A stretch of 64,000 nucleotides of DNA from Fimbriimonadaceae bacterium (GCA_019454145.1 CP075366.1:2583564-2647563); one strand, 5' to 3'. Shown: positions 1 to 8,705, counted from the stretch's first letter. Notes: generated by a model from the letters alone, not told the origin. Numbers and translations are program-made.

Positions 1-1
1 T

Positions 2-640
2 CTTTGTGGAGATGCTGGTTCAAACCCAGTAATGCGACACTTATTGTTGAACCTGGCGATGATGGTTCAACCAACCGAAATTCTCGCTCCAGAAAAAACA
101 GGATTGGAGTTCTGGCCCTGGCCGGTAGGAGCAAAAGCCGTTCCTGTTTCGGCTGGATTCCCAGATTTGGTTCACGAAGCCCAGCGGCGCGCTTTGTGGC
201 TGAAACTGATTGAAGAATGTTCGGAACATGAAGTGCTATTGAAAGATATTTGTGTGATTGGTTCGCGGCTGGGCAGCGGAACCATGCTGGCAAATCCAGA
301 TACCAACGATTATTCTGAGATTAGCGGAGACGTTTTGCACCTGGTCACTCAGTCAAAACTTGGCGATGAGGAAATCGCTCGAATGTTGGATCACACTCAT
401 ACAGCGCGGCTTTCGATGGTTGACCCACGCACCTACCACGGATTAATTTGTAGTTTTGCCCACGAAAGCGGGGATGATTTTGGAATGGGAATTGTTAAAC
501 GGTTTGACGAATCGCGAGGACTTATGACTATTTTGAACACCGCATTACCCCCCGCTCCGGTGAGAATCTTGAAACTTGGCACCTTCCGCATCGATTCTGG
601 CGGCAAGGAGGTCGGGTCGCTGGCGCCATGGACGGTATAA
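2..640 (+). CDS. C-terminal part of a probable Clp1/Grc3-type polynucleotide 5'-hydroxyl kinase-like protein (5' end outside window)
   Basis: The reading frame is open to the left edge, so the N-terminal part with the P-loop kinase core is not visible. About 212 residues remain. The end of the protein resembles the C-terminal domain of Clp1/Grc3 family polynucleotide kinases: a short stretch near YHGLICSF, then GMGIVKRFD, then a closing LGTFRID strand. That order of Gly-rich beta strands is the reason for the call. Without the Walker motifs the kinase activity cannot be confirmed, and an unrelated beta-rich domain is possible. An internal ATG at position 32 is unlikely to be the start because coding sequence continues upstream. 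The next gene follows after 12 bases on the same strand. Confidence 0.45.
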   Translation, partial: LCGDAGSNPVMRHLLLNLAMMVQPTEILAPEKTGLEFWPWPVGAKAVPVSAGFPDLVHEAQRRALWLKLIEECSEHEVLLKDICVIGSRLGSGTMLANPDTNDYSEISGDVLHLVTQSKLGDEEIARMLDHTHTARLSMVDPRTYHGLICSFAHESGDDFGMGIVKRFDESRGLMTILNTALPPAPVRILKLGTFRIDSGGKEVGSLAPWTV

Positions 641-641
641 C
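636..641 (+). promoter_or_regulatory. -10-like box TATAAC before the histidine phosphatase gene
   Basis: TATAAC overlaps the stop of the upstream gene and lies 11 nt before the ATG at 653. Initiation from it would give a leader of only about 4-5 nt. No convincing -35 box is seen. Confidence 0.35.
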
Positions 642-652
642 CATAAGTCTGC

Positions 653-1276
653 ATGCGCTTATTTATTGTTCGTCATGGCCAAACTGAGTGGAACACCAAC
701 GGGTTTGCACAAGGGCATTCGAACGTCGATCTTGATGAAACGGGACGGCGGCAAGCTGACCGTTTGATAGCCGCACTGCAAGATCAGAGAATTCAGCGCG
801 TTTTCAGTAGCGACCTCAACCGGTGCGTAGAAACCGCTCAACCGCTAGCGACTTCGCTCGATTTGGAGTTGGAAATCCGCGAGGATTTACGCGAGCGAAC
901 CTTCGGTGAATTAGAAGGAGCCCACTACACTGCGATCCGGGCTTGGTTTTCCGCTGAGTCCAGACAACGCGGGTTGGGAGAACACGAGCTTCGACCTGAG
1001 GGTGGGGAGTCCATGAAAGACGTATGGAACCGTCTCGCCCGGATGAACCGAATGTTGGATCGGGCGCGTGAAAACACGGTGATCGTTACCCACGGCGGAA
1101 CAGGCGGTTTGCTGATGGCCCGGTTGATGCGTGGAACAGTTCAGACCGCAAAGAGTTTTCGACTCGAAAATGCTTCGATCACTGAACTCATCCGCCGTCC
1201 AGATGGGTACTGGCAGATGCTGAGATTCTCGGATACCCGGCATTTAAGTGGTTGCCATGAAGAAACTCGCCGCTGA
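653..1276 (+). CDS. Histidine phosphatase family protein (phosphoglycerate mutase-like)
   Basis: This 207-residue protein opens with the RHGQTEWN motif, whose histidine is the phosphate acceptor of the branch-1 histidine phosphatases. The partner motifs follow in the expected order: an arginine in SSDLNRCVETA, the acidic LRERTFGELEG segment, and THGGTGG near the end with the second catalytic histidine. The length fits cofactor-dependent phosphatases such as GpmB-like proteins and alpha-ribazole phosphatase CobC. Substrate cannot be read from the sequence, and no cobalamin genes are nearby to favour CobC. The 3' end overlaps the start of lnt by about 20 bases, so the two are probably co-transcribed and translationally coupled. 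Confidence 0.85.
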   Translation: MRLFIVRHGQTEWNTNGFAQGHSNVDLDETGRRQADRLIAALQDQRIQRVFSSDLNRCVETAQPLATSLDLELEIREDLRERTFGELEGAHYTAIRAWFSAESRQRGLGEHELRPEGGESMKDVWNRLARMNRMLDRARENTVIVTHGGTGGLLMARLMRGTVQTAKSFRLENASITELIRRPDGYWQMLRFSDTRHLSGCHEETRR

Positions 1277-2726
1277 ATTTGGGCCAGTTGTTCTCTCAGC
1301 GATCATGCTGAGTTTGGCTTTTCCGCCTGCGAATATCTTTTTGCTCGTTTTTATTGCGCTTGTGCCGTGGTTACGCCAACTTAGGGATAGCGAAAGCGGT
1401 TGGCACGCGGCTAAGCGGGGGTACCTGTTCGGATTTCTTTATTTTGGATTTCAAATGTTTTGGCTGTTCCCGTTTGTTTTTCGCTGGACTGGCAACCTAA
1501 CACTTTCTTTACTGCCGTGGGTTGTCAGTGCATTCTTGGCAGGATTCTTCTTTATGCTTTTAGGTTGGCTGCTCAACCGATCCTTCGCTCGAGGATGGTG
1601 GTGGGCAGTGCCGCTGGTCTGGGCAGGAATTGAAGGATTCCGAGCCTACGTTCCGGTTTTGGCGTTCCCTTGGGGCAATGTGAGTCTGCCTTTGTGGCGG
1701 GTTCCAAGCATTGTTCAGCACGCAGCGTGGGGAACAATGTTCTTGGTTTCAGCGTGGGTGATCATCGCAAATCTGATCATCTTGGAACTGATGTATCCCA
1801 AAGAGCAAAAGCCAAATCAGCCAACTGTGTGGAGAATGACCGTGGTGTTCGTCGGGCTGTTGATGTTGAGCACGGCTCGATTCGCAATGCGCCCGGAAGG
1901 GGTCACAAAATCGTTCACTCTTGGTCAGCCAGGGGTTGACATGGCATTTTCACCGCCAGATGTAGAAAAGAAACTTTTGTTAGAAGCGACTCCAGATTTG
2001 CTGAATTCTGCGGTTCTTCAAAAGTCGGATTTGCTGATTCTGCCCGAGGGATATGCCGGGCACAATGAAGGTGATCCAATCTTTACGCCACTCGGTGAAC
2101 GTCCGTTGGTGCCTGTGATCATGGGTGGTAACCATGTGGAAGGAGAAACGACATTCCAAACCGCCTTTTTATGGAACGGCGAAAAGTGGAGTTATGCAGA
2201 TAAAACTCGCTTAGTTGTGTTCGGCGAGTTCGTTCCGTTTCGTGAATTGCCGTTCCTGCAGAACTTTGATTTACCCGCAGGCGACTTGTCTCCGGCCAAG
2301 AACTTTCAAACCTTGGATGCGGGCGACTACAAAATTGGGCAACTGATCTGCTTTGAAGGAGTTTTTCCTGATCTTGCCGCTAAACACTGTATGAATGGCG
2401 CCCAGGTGCTGGTGCAGATGAGCATAGATGACTGGTACGAAAAAACACCTTGCCACGACCAGCTTTGGATGAGTTCTGTGTGGCGCTCCATTGAAAGCGG
2501 GTTGCCTTTGGTGCGGGTTGGCGCTAGGGGGCAAAGTTTGGCGACTGACTCCCGGGGTGCGCTGGTGACGATGCTTCCGATTGGAGATCGGGTCGCAGGC
2601 GAAGCCAAATTGGTTGTCCCAGAAAAATCCGATGCTTTCGCATTCCGAATGTGGTTTGTGTACCTTTGCTGGCTTGTATGCGGTGTTGTTGGCGTGATAA
2701 GCTTGCGCCGTAATGCCACTCAGTAA
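1257..2726 (+). CDS. lnt: Apolipoprotein N-acyltransferase
   Basis: Lnt transfers an acyl chain from phospholipid to the N-terminal cysteine of lipoproteins at the periplasmic face of the inner membrane. The first 200 or so residues hold about six hydrophobic segments, followed by a nitrilase-type domain. The Glu-Lys-Cys triad is recognisable: Glu264 in ILPEGYAG, Lys316 in ADKTRLVVFGE, Cys365 in LICFEGVFPD. A last membrane segment ends the protein. Length (489 aa) fits the family. I chose ATG 1257; an in-frame GTG at 1248 is the alternative. The window holds at least four lipoprotein-type precursors that could be substrates, which also suggests a cell envelope with triacylated lipoproteins. 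Confidence 0.9.
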   Translation: MKKLAAEFGPVVLSAIMLSLAFPPANIFLLVFIALVPWLRQLRDSESGWHAAKRGYLFGFLYFGFQMFWLFPFVFRWTGNLTLSLLPWVVSAFLAGFFFMLLGWLLNRSFARGWWWAVPLVWAGIEGFRAYVPVLAFPWGNVSLPLWRVPSIVQHAAWGTMFLVSAWVIIANLIILELMYPKEQKPNQPTVWRMTVVFVGLLMLSTARFAMRPEGVTKSFTLGQPGVDMAFSPPDVEKKLLLEATPDLLNSAVLQKSDLLILPEGYAGHNEGDPIFTPLGERPLVPVIMGGNHVEGETTFQTAFLWNGEKWSYADKTRLVVFGEFVPFRELPFLQNFDLPAGDLSPAKNFQTLDAGDYKIGQLICFEGVFPDLAAKHCMNGAQVLVQMSIDDWYEKTPCHDQLWMSSVWRSIESGLPLVRVGARGQSLATDSRGALVTMLPIGDRVAGEAKLVVPEKSDAFAFRMWFVYLCWLVCGVVGVISLRRNATQ

Positions 2727-3234
2727 TGATGTAGTTTTATCGCTCAAAGCCGTGCCGATTTTTCCGGATAAGTGCGTGGTATGCAAGCAAACACCGGATA
2801 CCTATTGGTCGATTCTCAGCAACCGCACCAATTTACTGTTCACCTTTTTGTTACCGGTGCTGTTTCTATTTGGATTCAAAAAAACGAAGGTGCCGATCTG
2901 CAAATCTTGCAAGAAAGTATTTGTTGTCAACCGAACTTTGCGATTTATCATCACCTTGGCCTTTCCGATTATATTAGTCGCAATTTTTTGGAACGCCCTT
3001 GATGACATGACCAGGCTACAAAGGCGGCTGGTTATTCTCATCGGTGGAGTAATGAGCGTTATTCCGGCAATCGTATGGCAGGTGTTCAATCCTCCGGCGG
3101 TGGATGTTTCCTTTTACGATGACAATAAGGAGTACGAATTTAAGAACTTAGAGTACGCAGTCGAATTTGCCGAGCTGAATTATCAAGAGGTCGTGAAAGT
3201 TTCTTTTGAGCAAGAAGCTCCGAGCGAAGCGTAG
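2713..3234 (+). CDS. Small membrane protein with a two-CxxC zinc-ribbon-like motif
   Basis: I do not recognise a named family. The 173-residue protein has CVVC near residue 21 and CKSC near residue 63, a spacing suited to a treble-clef or zinc-ribbon site that is split by one hydrophobic segment (about residues 41-55). Two more hydrophobic segments follow at about 78-92 and 105-122, and the acidic C-terminal part is probably cytosolic. The start overlaps lnt by 14 bases, so it likely shares its transcript. The stop is directly adjacent to the stop of the convergent regulator gene. A role in envelope maintenance would only be guessed from the neighbour. Confidence 0.7.
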   Translation: MPLSNDVVLSLKAVPIFPDKCVVCKQTPDTYWSILSNRTNLLFTFLLPVLFLFGFKKTKVPICKSCKKVFVVNRTLRFIITLAFPIILVAIFWNALDDMTRLQRRLVILIGGVMSVIPAIVWQVFNPPAVDVSFYDDNKEYEFKNLEYAVEFAELNYQEVVKVSFEQEAPSEA

Positions 3235-3867
3235 CTAATCCTCTTTTGCTTTCGATTTCAGGATTCTCTTGCTTTCGCTTTGGGTTGGAATCATCAAAGT
3301 TGAAACGTTGACGTGGATATGCTCGCCTTCAATCCGCTTTTCCTGGTCAGATTCTGAAAGTTCATCAATGAGGTCGTAGACTTCGTGCAAAGCCTTGCGA
3401 ACAATCGCACTATTCTCGCGGCTGAGGTAAGCGCGGCTCCACCTGTATTGCAGATAGTCGTTGATGCCAGGTTCGATTTGCGCCGCTTTTTGGGTGAGTT
3501 CAAATTGGCGTTCCGCCATCCGCATTTGACCACGGAATCGGGCGAGGTATTCCATGATGATGCCCCATGGCTTGCCGCGCAGAACCATTTTCGTTTCGCG
3601 GCCTTTGGCGATGTAAAGGGCTTCCGTGCGAGAGCGACGCTTACGGGTGCCGGCGGGAACAATAAGCTCTACTGCAAGCAAGGTCGAAACGTGCTCGCCA
3701 ACGCTGGCCGGACTTTTTCCAAGCTCTTGCGCTATCTCCCTGATGGAAATGGGTTCCTTTGCAGAAATCGTGCTGAAAACCTCAGTGCAGGCAACCGAAG
3801 CCAGAGCTCTGATTTGATGATTGTCAAAAACCAGGAGTTCGACTTGACCAGGGTAAAGCTTTGGCAT
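3235..3867 (-). CDS. Winged helix-turn-helix transcriptional regulator (ArsR-like)
   Basis: The 210-residue product has a winged-helix region at about residues 18-85: a segment reading ISIREIAQELGKSPASVGEHVSTL matches the helix-turn-helix of ArsR/MarR-like proteins, followed by a basic wing around TRKRRSRTEALY. The remaining part is helical, with a charged C-terminus rich in Lys and Glu. No metal-binding cysteine pair is present, so it is probably not a metal sensor. It is transcribed alone, convergent with the gene to its left, so its target is not evident. An AT-rich region follows upstream of the start. Confidence 0.75.
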   Translation of the reverse strand: MPKLYPGQVELLVFDNHQIRALASVACTEVFSTISAKEPISIREIAQELGKSPASVGEHVSTLLAVELIVPAGTRKRRSRTEALYIAKGRETKMVLRGKPWGIIMEYLARFRGQMRMAERQFELTQKAAQIEPGINDYLQYRWSRAYLSRENSAIVRKALHEVYDLIDELSESDQEKRIEGEHIHVNVSTLMIPTQSESKRILKSKAKED

Positions 3868-3994
3868 ATATTTGGAAATTCCAACTTTTCCTAGTTTACT
3901 AAAAATTATCGAAGAAGGCGTTAGAAATGTTCAGCATACAATGCACTGGACGGGTGATAAGCTTGAACGTTACGGATGCTGTAGCAATTCTATC

Positions 3995-4082
3995 TGGAGG
4001 AGAGAAGGGGATTCGAACCCCTGAAGGCTTTCACCTTAACGGTTTTCAAGACCGTCGCAATCGACCACTCTGCCATCTCTCC
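3995..4082 (-). tRNA. tRNA-Ser (anticodon UGA)
   Basis: The minus strand folds into a class II tRNA: acceptor stem GGAGAGA/TCTCTCC, D arm with GCAGAGTGGTCGA, anticodon stem ACGGT/ACCGT around loop CTTGAAA, a long variable arm AAGG...CCTT, and T arm AGGGG-TTCGAAT-CCCCT. Anticodon TGA and the long variable arm identify serine. CCA is encoded (3995-3997). Position 73 reads T, whereas bacterial tRNA-Ser usually has G73. The loop has A36-A37-A38, the recognition set for the MiaA/MiaB ms2i6A37 pathway, and a miaB gene lies at 55.6-57 kb. Confidence 0.95.
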
Positions 4083-4142
4083 CGGTGATTGAAGGGCGAT
4101 TTTACCATTGAAAAAAAGGGAGCCTGAGCCGTGCGATGTGGG

Positions 4143-4148
4143 TAGATT
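4143..4148 (+). promoter_or_regulatory. Probable leaderless -10 box before the fucosidase gene
   Basis: TAGATT is preceded by GG and ends exactly 6 nt before the GTG at 4155. The same box-to-start spacing recurs at several other genes in the window. There is no Shine-Dalgarno site and no well-placed -35 box. Confidence 0.45.
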
Positions 4149-4154
4149 GAACCT

Positions 4155-5507
4155 GTGGTTGGAGCTTTATTGGCGATGACGATTGGATTGCAAAACGGGA
4201 TGCCCCAGCAGACTGCAGTGCCCACCGAAAGGCATTGGGCATGGCACGATTTGGAGTACTACGCCTTTGTCCACTTTGGCCCCAACACATTTACCAATCA
4301 AGAATGGGGTAGTGGCTTAGAAGACCCCAAAGTATTTGCTCCCACGAATTTAGATACCGACCAGTGGTGCCGCGTGTTCAAAGATGCAGGGATGAAAGCG
4401 GTGATCTTAACCGCAAAACATCACGACGGATTCTGTTTATGGCCCAGCAAACTATCCACTCATACAGTTAGAGAAAGCGGATTCGGCAGAGACGTGCTTG
4501 CCGAGCTATCTGCCAGTTGCAAGAAGTACGGATTGAAAATGGGGGTTTATCTGTCGCCGTGGGATCGCAATCACCCAAAATACGGAACCCCAGAATACAA
4601 CGATGTTTTTGTTGGAATGTTGGAAGAGGTTCTTGGCGGCAAATACGGAGAAATTTTTGAAGTCTGGTTCGATGGCGCAAACGGCGAAGGGCCGAACGGT
4701 AAAAGACAAGTTTATGATTTTGCGCGGTTCAACCAAACAGTAAGGAAATTGCAACCCAAAGCAGTGATCTTTTCTGATGCTGGTCCGGATATCCGCTGGG
4801 TCGGGAATGAGGATGGCTACGCAGGGAAGACGAACTGGTACACCATTGATCGCGACCGCTATGTGCCTGGAACTCCACTATACGCTGAACTCACCGAGGG
4901 TAAGAAAGGCGGAAAGGATTGGGTTCCGAGCGAGTGCGACGTATCTATCCGCAAGGGCTGGTTTTGGCGAGCAAGCGAGGATACAACGGTTAAAACTCCT
5001 GAGAAGCTGTTGGATATTTGGCTTGGCTCAGTTGGACGTGGATCTAACCTGTTGCTCAACGTGCCGCCTGATCGCCGAGGGCAAATATCACCGGCAGATG
5101 AAAAGGCTCTCATGGAATTCAAAAAAATGCGTGAGAAGCTTTTTGCAAATCCGCTTGACTCGATCAATGGCGGTTTTTCATCAGGCTCCCAAAATCATGG
5201 TTGGGTTTGGACTCCAGACGAGTCGGATAAGAGTCCGACTTGGGCGATCCGATTTCCCAACCCAACTGAATGCAATATGGTTGAGATCAGAGAGATTCTG
5301 GGAGGTGGTCAAGCTATAGCTGGATGGAAGGTTTCGGGGCTCGCGAAAGATGGCTGGCATGAGGTCACTCGTGGAACCACGATTGGTCGGCGGCGAATTG
5401 TTCAGTTTTCAAAAGTCAAAGTTTCGGAACTGAAATTAGAGATCACAGAGAGTTTAGGGACGGTTTCTTTGTTGATGCCGTTCACCGCGTATTTCGCGGA
5501 ACCCTAA
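4155..5507 (+). CDS. Alpha-L-fucosidase, GH29 family
   Basis: The enzyme would hydrolyse alpha-L-fucosides with retention. Family features include YYAFVHFGPNTF near residue 35, TAKHHDGFCLWPS near 87, and VWFDGANGEGP near 170, in which Asp173 is the expected nucleophile. A C-terminal beta-rich region (about 350-450) resembles the accessory sandwich domain of GH29. The first 19 residues are hydrophobic and could serve as a signal sequence, suggesting export. Length (450 aa) is normal. GTG 4155 is chosen because a TAGATT box lies 6 nt upstream. No fucose catabolic genes are nearby, so it may act in polysaccharide scavenging. It converges on the kinase gene with 8 bases between stops. Confidence 0.88.
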   Translation: MVGALLAMTIGLQNGMPQQTAVPTERHWAWHDLEYYAFVHFGPNTFTNQEWGSGLEDPKVFAPTNLDTDQWCRVFKDAGMKAVILTAKHHDGFCLWPSKLSTHTVRESGFGRDVLAELSASCKKYGLKMGVYLSPWDRNHPKYGTPEYNDVFVGMLEEVLGGKYGEIFEVWFDGANGEGPNGKRQVYDFARFNQTVRKLQPKAVIFSDAGPDIRWVGNEDGYAGKTNWYTIDRDRYVPGTPLYAELTEGKKGGKDWVPSECDVSIRKGWFWRASEDTTVKTPEKLLDIWLGSVGRGSNLLLNVPPDRRGQISPADEKALMEFKKMREKLFANPLDSINGGFSSGSQNHGWVWTPDESDKSPTWAIRFPNPTECNMVEIREILGGGQAIAGWKVSGLAKDGWHEVTRGTTIGRRRIVQFSKVKVSELKLEITESLGTVSLLMPFTAYFAEP

Positions 5508-5515
5508 CGAAGCCC

Positions 5516-7282
5516 TTAGCTACCTAACTGCCTGAGCCGTGCTTCAACATTAGCTTGCTCCGCGTTGGTGTTTGCATAACCAAGTGCCTGATAGAGAGCT
5601 TCGCGCGCACCTGCATTTGCATTAAGGCTTGCCAGTTGATTGCTGGCGGTGACATATCGGTTGTAAGCCTTAGTTTTGATCTGATTTTCCTGACTTTTGT
5701 CCAGTTGAATCGCATCCCGGAACTTCTCGTTCGCTTGTCGCCATTTCTCGTTGCGGATACGGGCGGTGGAGGCGGCAGTCCCCTCATCAACCAGCGATTC
5801 TGCTTCAAAAATCAGTTGGCTTGGGTCGCCTTGGGGAACTACGTTCTCAGTTGTTGGGGAAGTAGGTTCGTTGACCGGCGGTGGCACTGAATTATTCTGG
5901 GTCGTTCGGTTATCCGGCTGACCTGCCGGTTGATTGGTATCGGTCGGTTGGGTAACTTTTTGCGCGGGAACGCGATTGGTCAGCTCAGTCCCAGCCTCGC
6001 TTAATAGCCGGATGCCAAAAATCAAAAGCCCGCAGAGAGCTCCGATAATCACGAACGCCATCAGCAGTCGTCCGAGATTGGTCAATGCTTCGGGCGAGAT
6101 AATCTGCCGCCGTGGTGGAGGTGGATAATAAACCGGAATCTGGGCTGGAGGATAAGCTGCCCCCTGGCTGTACGCAGAAGGATATTGTTGCGGTGGATAG
6201 TTTTGCTGAACCTGCCCGGGTGCTTGCCCGTAAGGAGTGTAAATCGCTTGGTTCGGTTGCCCACCAAGTGGTTGAGCTTGGTAATTGTATTGCTGAACTG
6301 GAGATACAACTGGTGGCGGAGCGTTACCCGTTGGGAGCAACGGATTGTAAAGCGGGTTGGGGGTTCCGTAAGGCGTGTACTGGCTGTTCGCTTGGTAAGG
6401 GTTCGCCTGAGGTTGAGCCATCGGCATTTGTGGCTGAATCGGATCTAGCACCTGAGAACTGAGTGATTTCAAAGCTTGTTTGAGATCATTGATCAGCGCA
6501 TCCGCGCTACTGTGCCTCAGTTGTGGGGATTTATCCAATGCCTTGATCAGCACCGACCAAACCGTATGGTTGACGTTAGAGAGATATTCCGGCTCCGCGT
6601 TCATAATCGCGTATGTAATGCTGACAACCGAATCGCCAGTGAACGGCTTTTTGCCGGCAAGCATCTCGTAAAGCACGATTCCCAAACTAAAAATGTCGCT
6701 CCGAGCATCAATGTCGCGACCATTGATCTGCTCTGGAGACATATACGAAGGCGTTCCAAAAACCTGCCCATCCATCGTGATGTTCGGTTCAAAGGTTAGC
6801 CTGGCAATACCAAAGTCGGTGAGTTTAATCGCCCCGTTTTCCAGGATTTGGATGTTTTCTGGTTTCACGTCTCGGTGAACAACGCCGTTGCCATGAGCAA
6901 ATGCCAAGGCTTTCAATATTTCAATCGCAACTTCAATAGCTTCGTCTGCTTCCAGTGTTCCGGCTGAATCCAGGGTTTTACGCAGAGTTTGCCCGTCCAG
7001 GTATTCCATCGCCAAATAAAAGCGACCATCTTGTTCGGCAACATCGTAAACGGTAACAATGTTCGGATGAACCAACGAGCCAGCGGCCTTGGCTTCGCGC
7101 ATGAACCGTTTGATCCGGTCTTGCTTTTGCTGATCCGTGGAACCGCTTGGCACGGCAAGCTCTTTCACCGCAACGCGCCGATTCATCACGGGATCGTAGC
7201 CCTCGTAAACGATGTCGTTCGATCGGGCGATCTCGCGGATGATCTGGTATTTGCCCAGTGTGTCCGGCGGTGATTGGCTCAT
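5516..7282 (-). CDS. Membrane-anchored Ser/Thr protein kinase (PknB-like) with Pro/Gln-rich linker and degenerate glycine loop
   Basis: Residues 12-275 form a Hanks-type kinase domain: VAVKEL with Lys40, HRDVKPEN with Asp138, DFG at 156-158, GTPSYMSPE as the P+1 segment. The usual GxGxxG nucleotide loop is absent; the equivalent stretch reads EIARSNDIVYEG. A Pro/Gln/Tyr-rich linker (about 280-395) leads to a single membrane span (about 406-426). The outer part has a Pro/Thr/Asn-rich stalk and a helical, TPR-like C-terminus, with no PASTA repeats. It probably senses an envelope or cytoplasmic signal and phosphorylates cytosolic targets. The gene is transcribed away from 7283-7410, a short divergent promoter region. 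Confidence 0.9.
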   Translation of the reverse strand: MSQSPPDTLGKYQIIREIARSNDIVYEGYDPVMNRRVAVKELAVPSGSTDQQKQDRIKRFMREAKAAGSLVHPNIVTVYDVAEQDGRFYLAMEYLDGQTLRKTLDSAGTLEADEAIEVAIEILKALAFAHGNGVVHRDVKPENIQILENGAIKLTDFGIARLTFEPNITMDGQVFGTPSYMSPEQINGRDIDARSDIFSLGIVLYEMLAGKKPFTGDSVVSITYAIMNAEPEYLSNVNHTVWSVLIKALDKSPQLRHSSADALINDLKQALKSLSSQVLDPIQPQMPMAQPQANPYQANSQYTPYGTPNPLYNPLLPTGNAPPPVVSPVQQYNYQAQPLGGQPNQAIYTPYGQAPGQVQQNYPPQQYPSAYSQGAAYPPAQIPVYYPPPPRRQIISPEALTNLGRLLMAFVIIGALCGLLIFGIRLLSEAGTELTNRVPAQKVTQPTDTNQPAGQPDNRTTQNNSVPPPVNEPTSPTTENVVPQGDPSQLIFEAESLVDEGTAASTARIRNEKWRQANEKFRDAIQLDKSQENQIKTKAYNRYVTASNQLASLNANAGAREALYQALGYANTNAEQANVEARLRQLGS

Positions 7283-7395
7283 TCAGTCAAGTAGATTATC
7301 GGTGGAATTACCAGCAGTCTAAGGTATTTGACGCTTCTTTTTAGGTGTGGGATGCGAACAATCTGGGCGAGTATCGTAAATGCGATTCCTTCCGC

Positions 7396-7401
7396 TACAA
7401 T
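7396..7401 (+). promoter_or_regulatory. -10-like box TACAAT before the membrane protein gene at 7411
   Basis: TACAAT lies 9 nt before the TTG start, so a transcript from it would carry almost no leader. No ribosome-binding site is visible in between. It is one of several such boxes in this window. Confidence 0.35.
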
Positions 7402-7410
7402 TGAATAGAA

Positions 7411-8232
7411 TTGAGCCCGGAACTTCAGAAGAAATCTGTAAGCGCAGAGGAACTCGCCAAGCTGATTGATGCAGTTGGTGAATGCAATTGGCAACGTTTT
7501 CAGCGTTACAAGGATGAAAACCATTTCGTAGGGCAATTAACGTTTCTAGGATTCTTTATTGTATTCATCGCTTCTATTTTTCTTTGTTTTGGATTTGGTT
7601 TGTTTGTTGGGCTCATTGTTTTTGGCGGTAGTTTTGCCTACCCGTTTTATGCGTGGCAAAGATGGATTTCTTTACGTGGGGAACTAGAAGATGCGATGCT
7701 GGTATCGCATGAAGATGAGATCGCAAGCGCAATTTCAATAGCTACTTGGGAATATGTTGGATACGATTCTGCAGAGAGGGTTAGGAAGAGAGGGCGTGCT
7801 GAACTTGAGTCCTTCGCAGTGTTACGTCATTTTGAGCCTAATGACCTTGAAAGGGCGCACTCTGCAATAAAGAATCCAGCAGTCGCAAAAAAACTGAGGG
7901 AGGAGATAAATAGTCGTAAAAAGGTAGAGAACTACTGTGTGAAGTGGGGAGTTTTCGCAGGGTTTATTACAGCAGTTCTTGAATTTATTCTCATCTACAC
8001 ATTTTGGCCGCAGATTCTGTCAAATAGCGCAACTCGGTCAGAACGCAAGCTTCTTTTTTGGATTCCGATTGTAGTTGGCTTCATTTGTTACATTCTGCTG
8101 ATAACAAATAAGGCTGAAGAGCTTCAGCGGCTGTCGGGTTTGAGTAGACGATCTCTAAGAAAGATTAAAAGACAGGCGAACATAGAGAAAACAAAAGTGA
8201 AATCAAATCAACGTCCAAGTAAAGATGATTGA
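7411..8232 (+). CDS. Hypothetical membrane protein with two pairs of transmembrane segments
   Basis: I do not recognise the family. The 273-residue product has two close hydrophobic segments at about residues 43-80, a charged domain of roughly 100 residues rich in Glu, Lys and Arg, then two more hydrophobic segments at about 178-195 and 210-230, and a very basic tail (KIKRQANIEKTKVK region). Both termini and the central domain are probably cytosolic. The TTG start is chosen because the frame has no good ATG upstream and a TACAAT box precedes it. Codon use here is more AT-rich than the neighbours. It lies alone between the kinase and two lipoproteins. Confidence 0.6.
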   Translation: MSPELQKKSVSAEELAKLIDAVGECNWQRFQRYKDENHFVGQLTFLGFFIVFIASIFLCFGFGLFVGLIVFGGSFAYPFYAWQRWISLRGELEDAMLVSHEDEIASAISIATWEYVGYDSAERVRKRGRAELESFAVLRHFEPNDLERAHSAIKNPAVAKKLREEINSRKKVENYCVKWGVFAGFITAVLEFILIYTFWPQILSNSATRSERKLLFWIPIVVGFICYILLITNKAEELQRLSGLSRRSLRKIKRQANIEKTKVKSNQRPSKDD

Positions 8233-8303
8233 CCCGATCTATCAATTTCGTATTGTTGTAGGCCCAGACGTTGCCTCACTCATTTTCAGGCGTCTGGTTC
8301 ATC

Positions 8304-8705
8304 GTGAAAAGGGTTTGGGCAATAGGGTTACTGAGTATTTTAATACTCGCTGGATGTGGCGGATACAGCTATAAAATCAACCTCGCCGTCGGAGAGTTTG
8401 TGGGTGATATCGAATCCGTCTCCCCCGGAGAATTCGATGCGTGGGTGGATTTGCGCTTTCGGAGCAACGGGCGAGTTACTGGCTGGGGTGACATTGAGGA
8501 TACGAAACAAATTACCGTCACCGGGCAACTCCAGGAAAACGGCGAGCTTGAGCTAATCCTTATCGAAAATGATTCCGGGAACCAGCACCTCATCCAAGGG
8601 CGGGTTGGGGTTGAGAATGTCACCATGTCTGGTCGGGTAGATCGCGTGGTGGGCGAAAACCGCTACCCGACCGACTTGGAATTAGTCAGAATTGATCCTC
8701 TTTAA
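8304..8705 (+). CDS. Small predicted lipoprotein
   Basis: The GTG at 8304 gives a type II signal peptide: KR at residues 2-3, a hydrophobic core, and the lipobox LILAGC with the acylated Cys at residue 18, followed by GG. The mature part (about 115 aa) is Gly- and Asp-rich and probably beta-structured, with a central GRVTGWGDI and a later GRV segment. An upstream TTG at 8271 would add 11 residues before the basic region and is less likely. No family is recognised. The next gene encodes a protein with the same layout, so the two may be distant tandem paralogues. Confidence 0.65.
   Translation: MKRVWAIGLLSILILAGCGGYSYKINLAVGEFVGDIESVSPGEFDAWVDLRFRSNGRVTGWGDIEDTKQITVTGQLQENGELELILIENDSGNQHLIQGRVGVENVTMSGRVDRVVGENRYPTDLELVRIDPL

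Noticed and set aside
2271-2786. A 171-codon minus-strand frame within lnt
   Set aside because: Antisense to the Lnt catalytic domain, which is confirmed by its Glu-Lys-Cys motifs; no family features on the minus strand.
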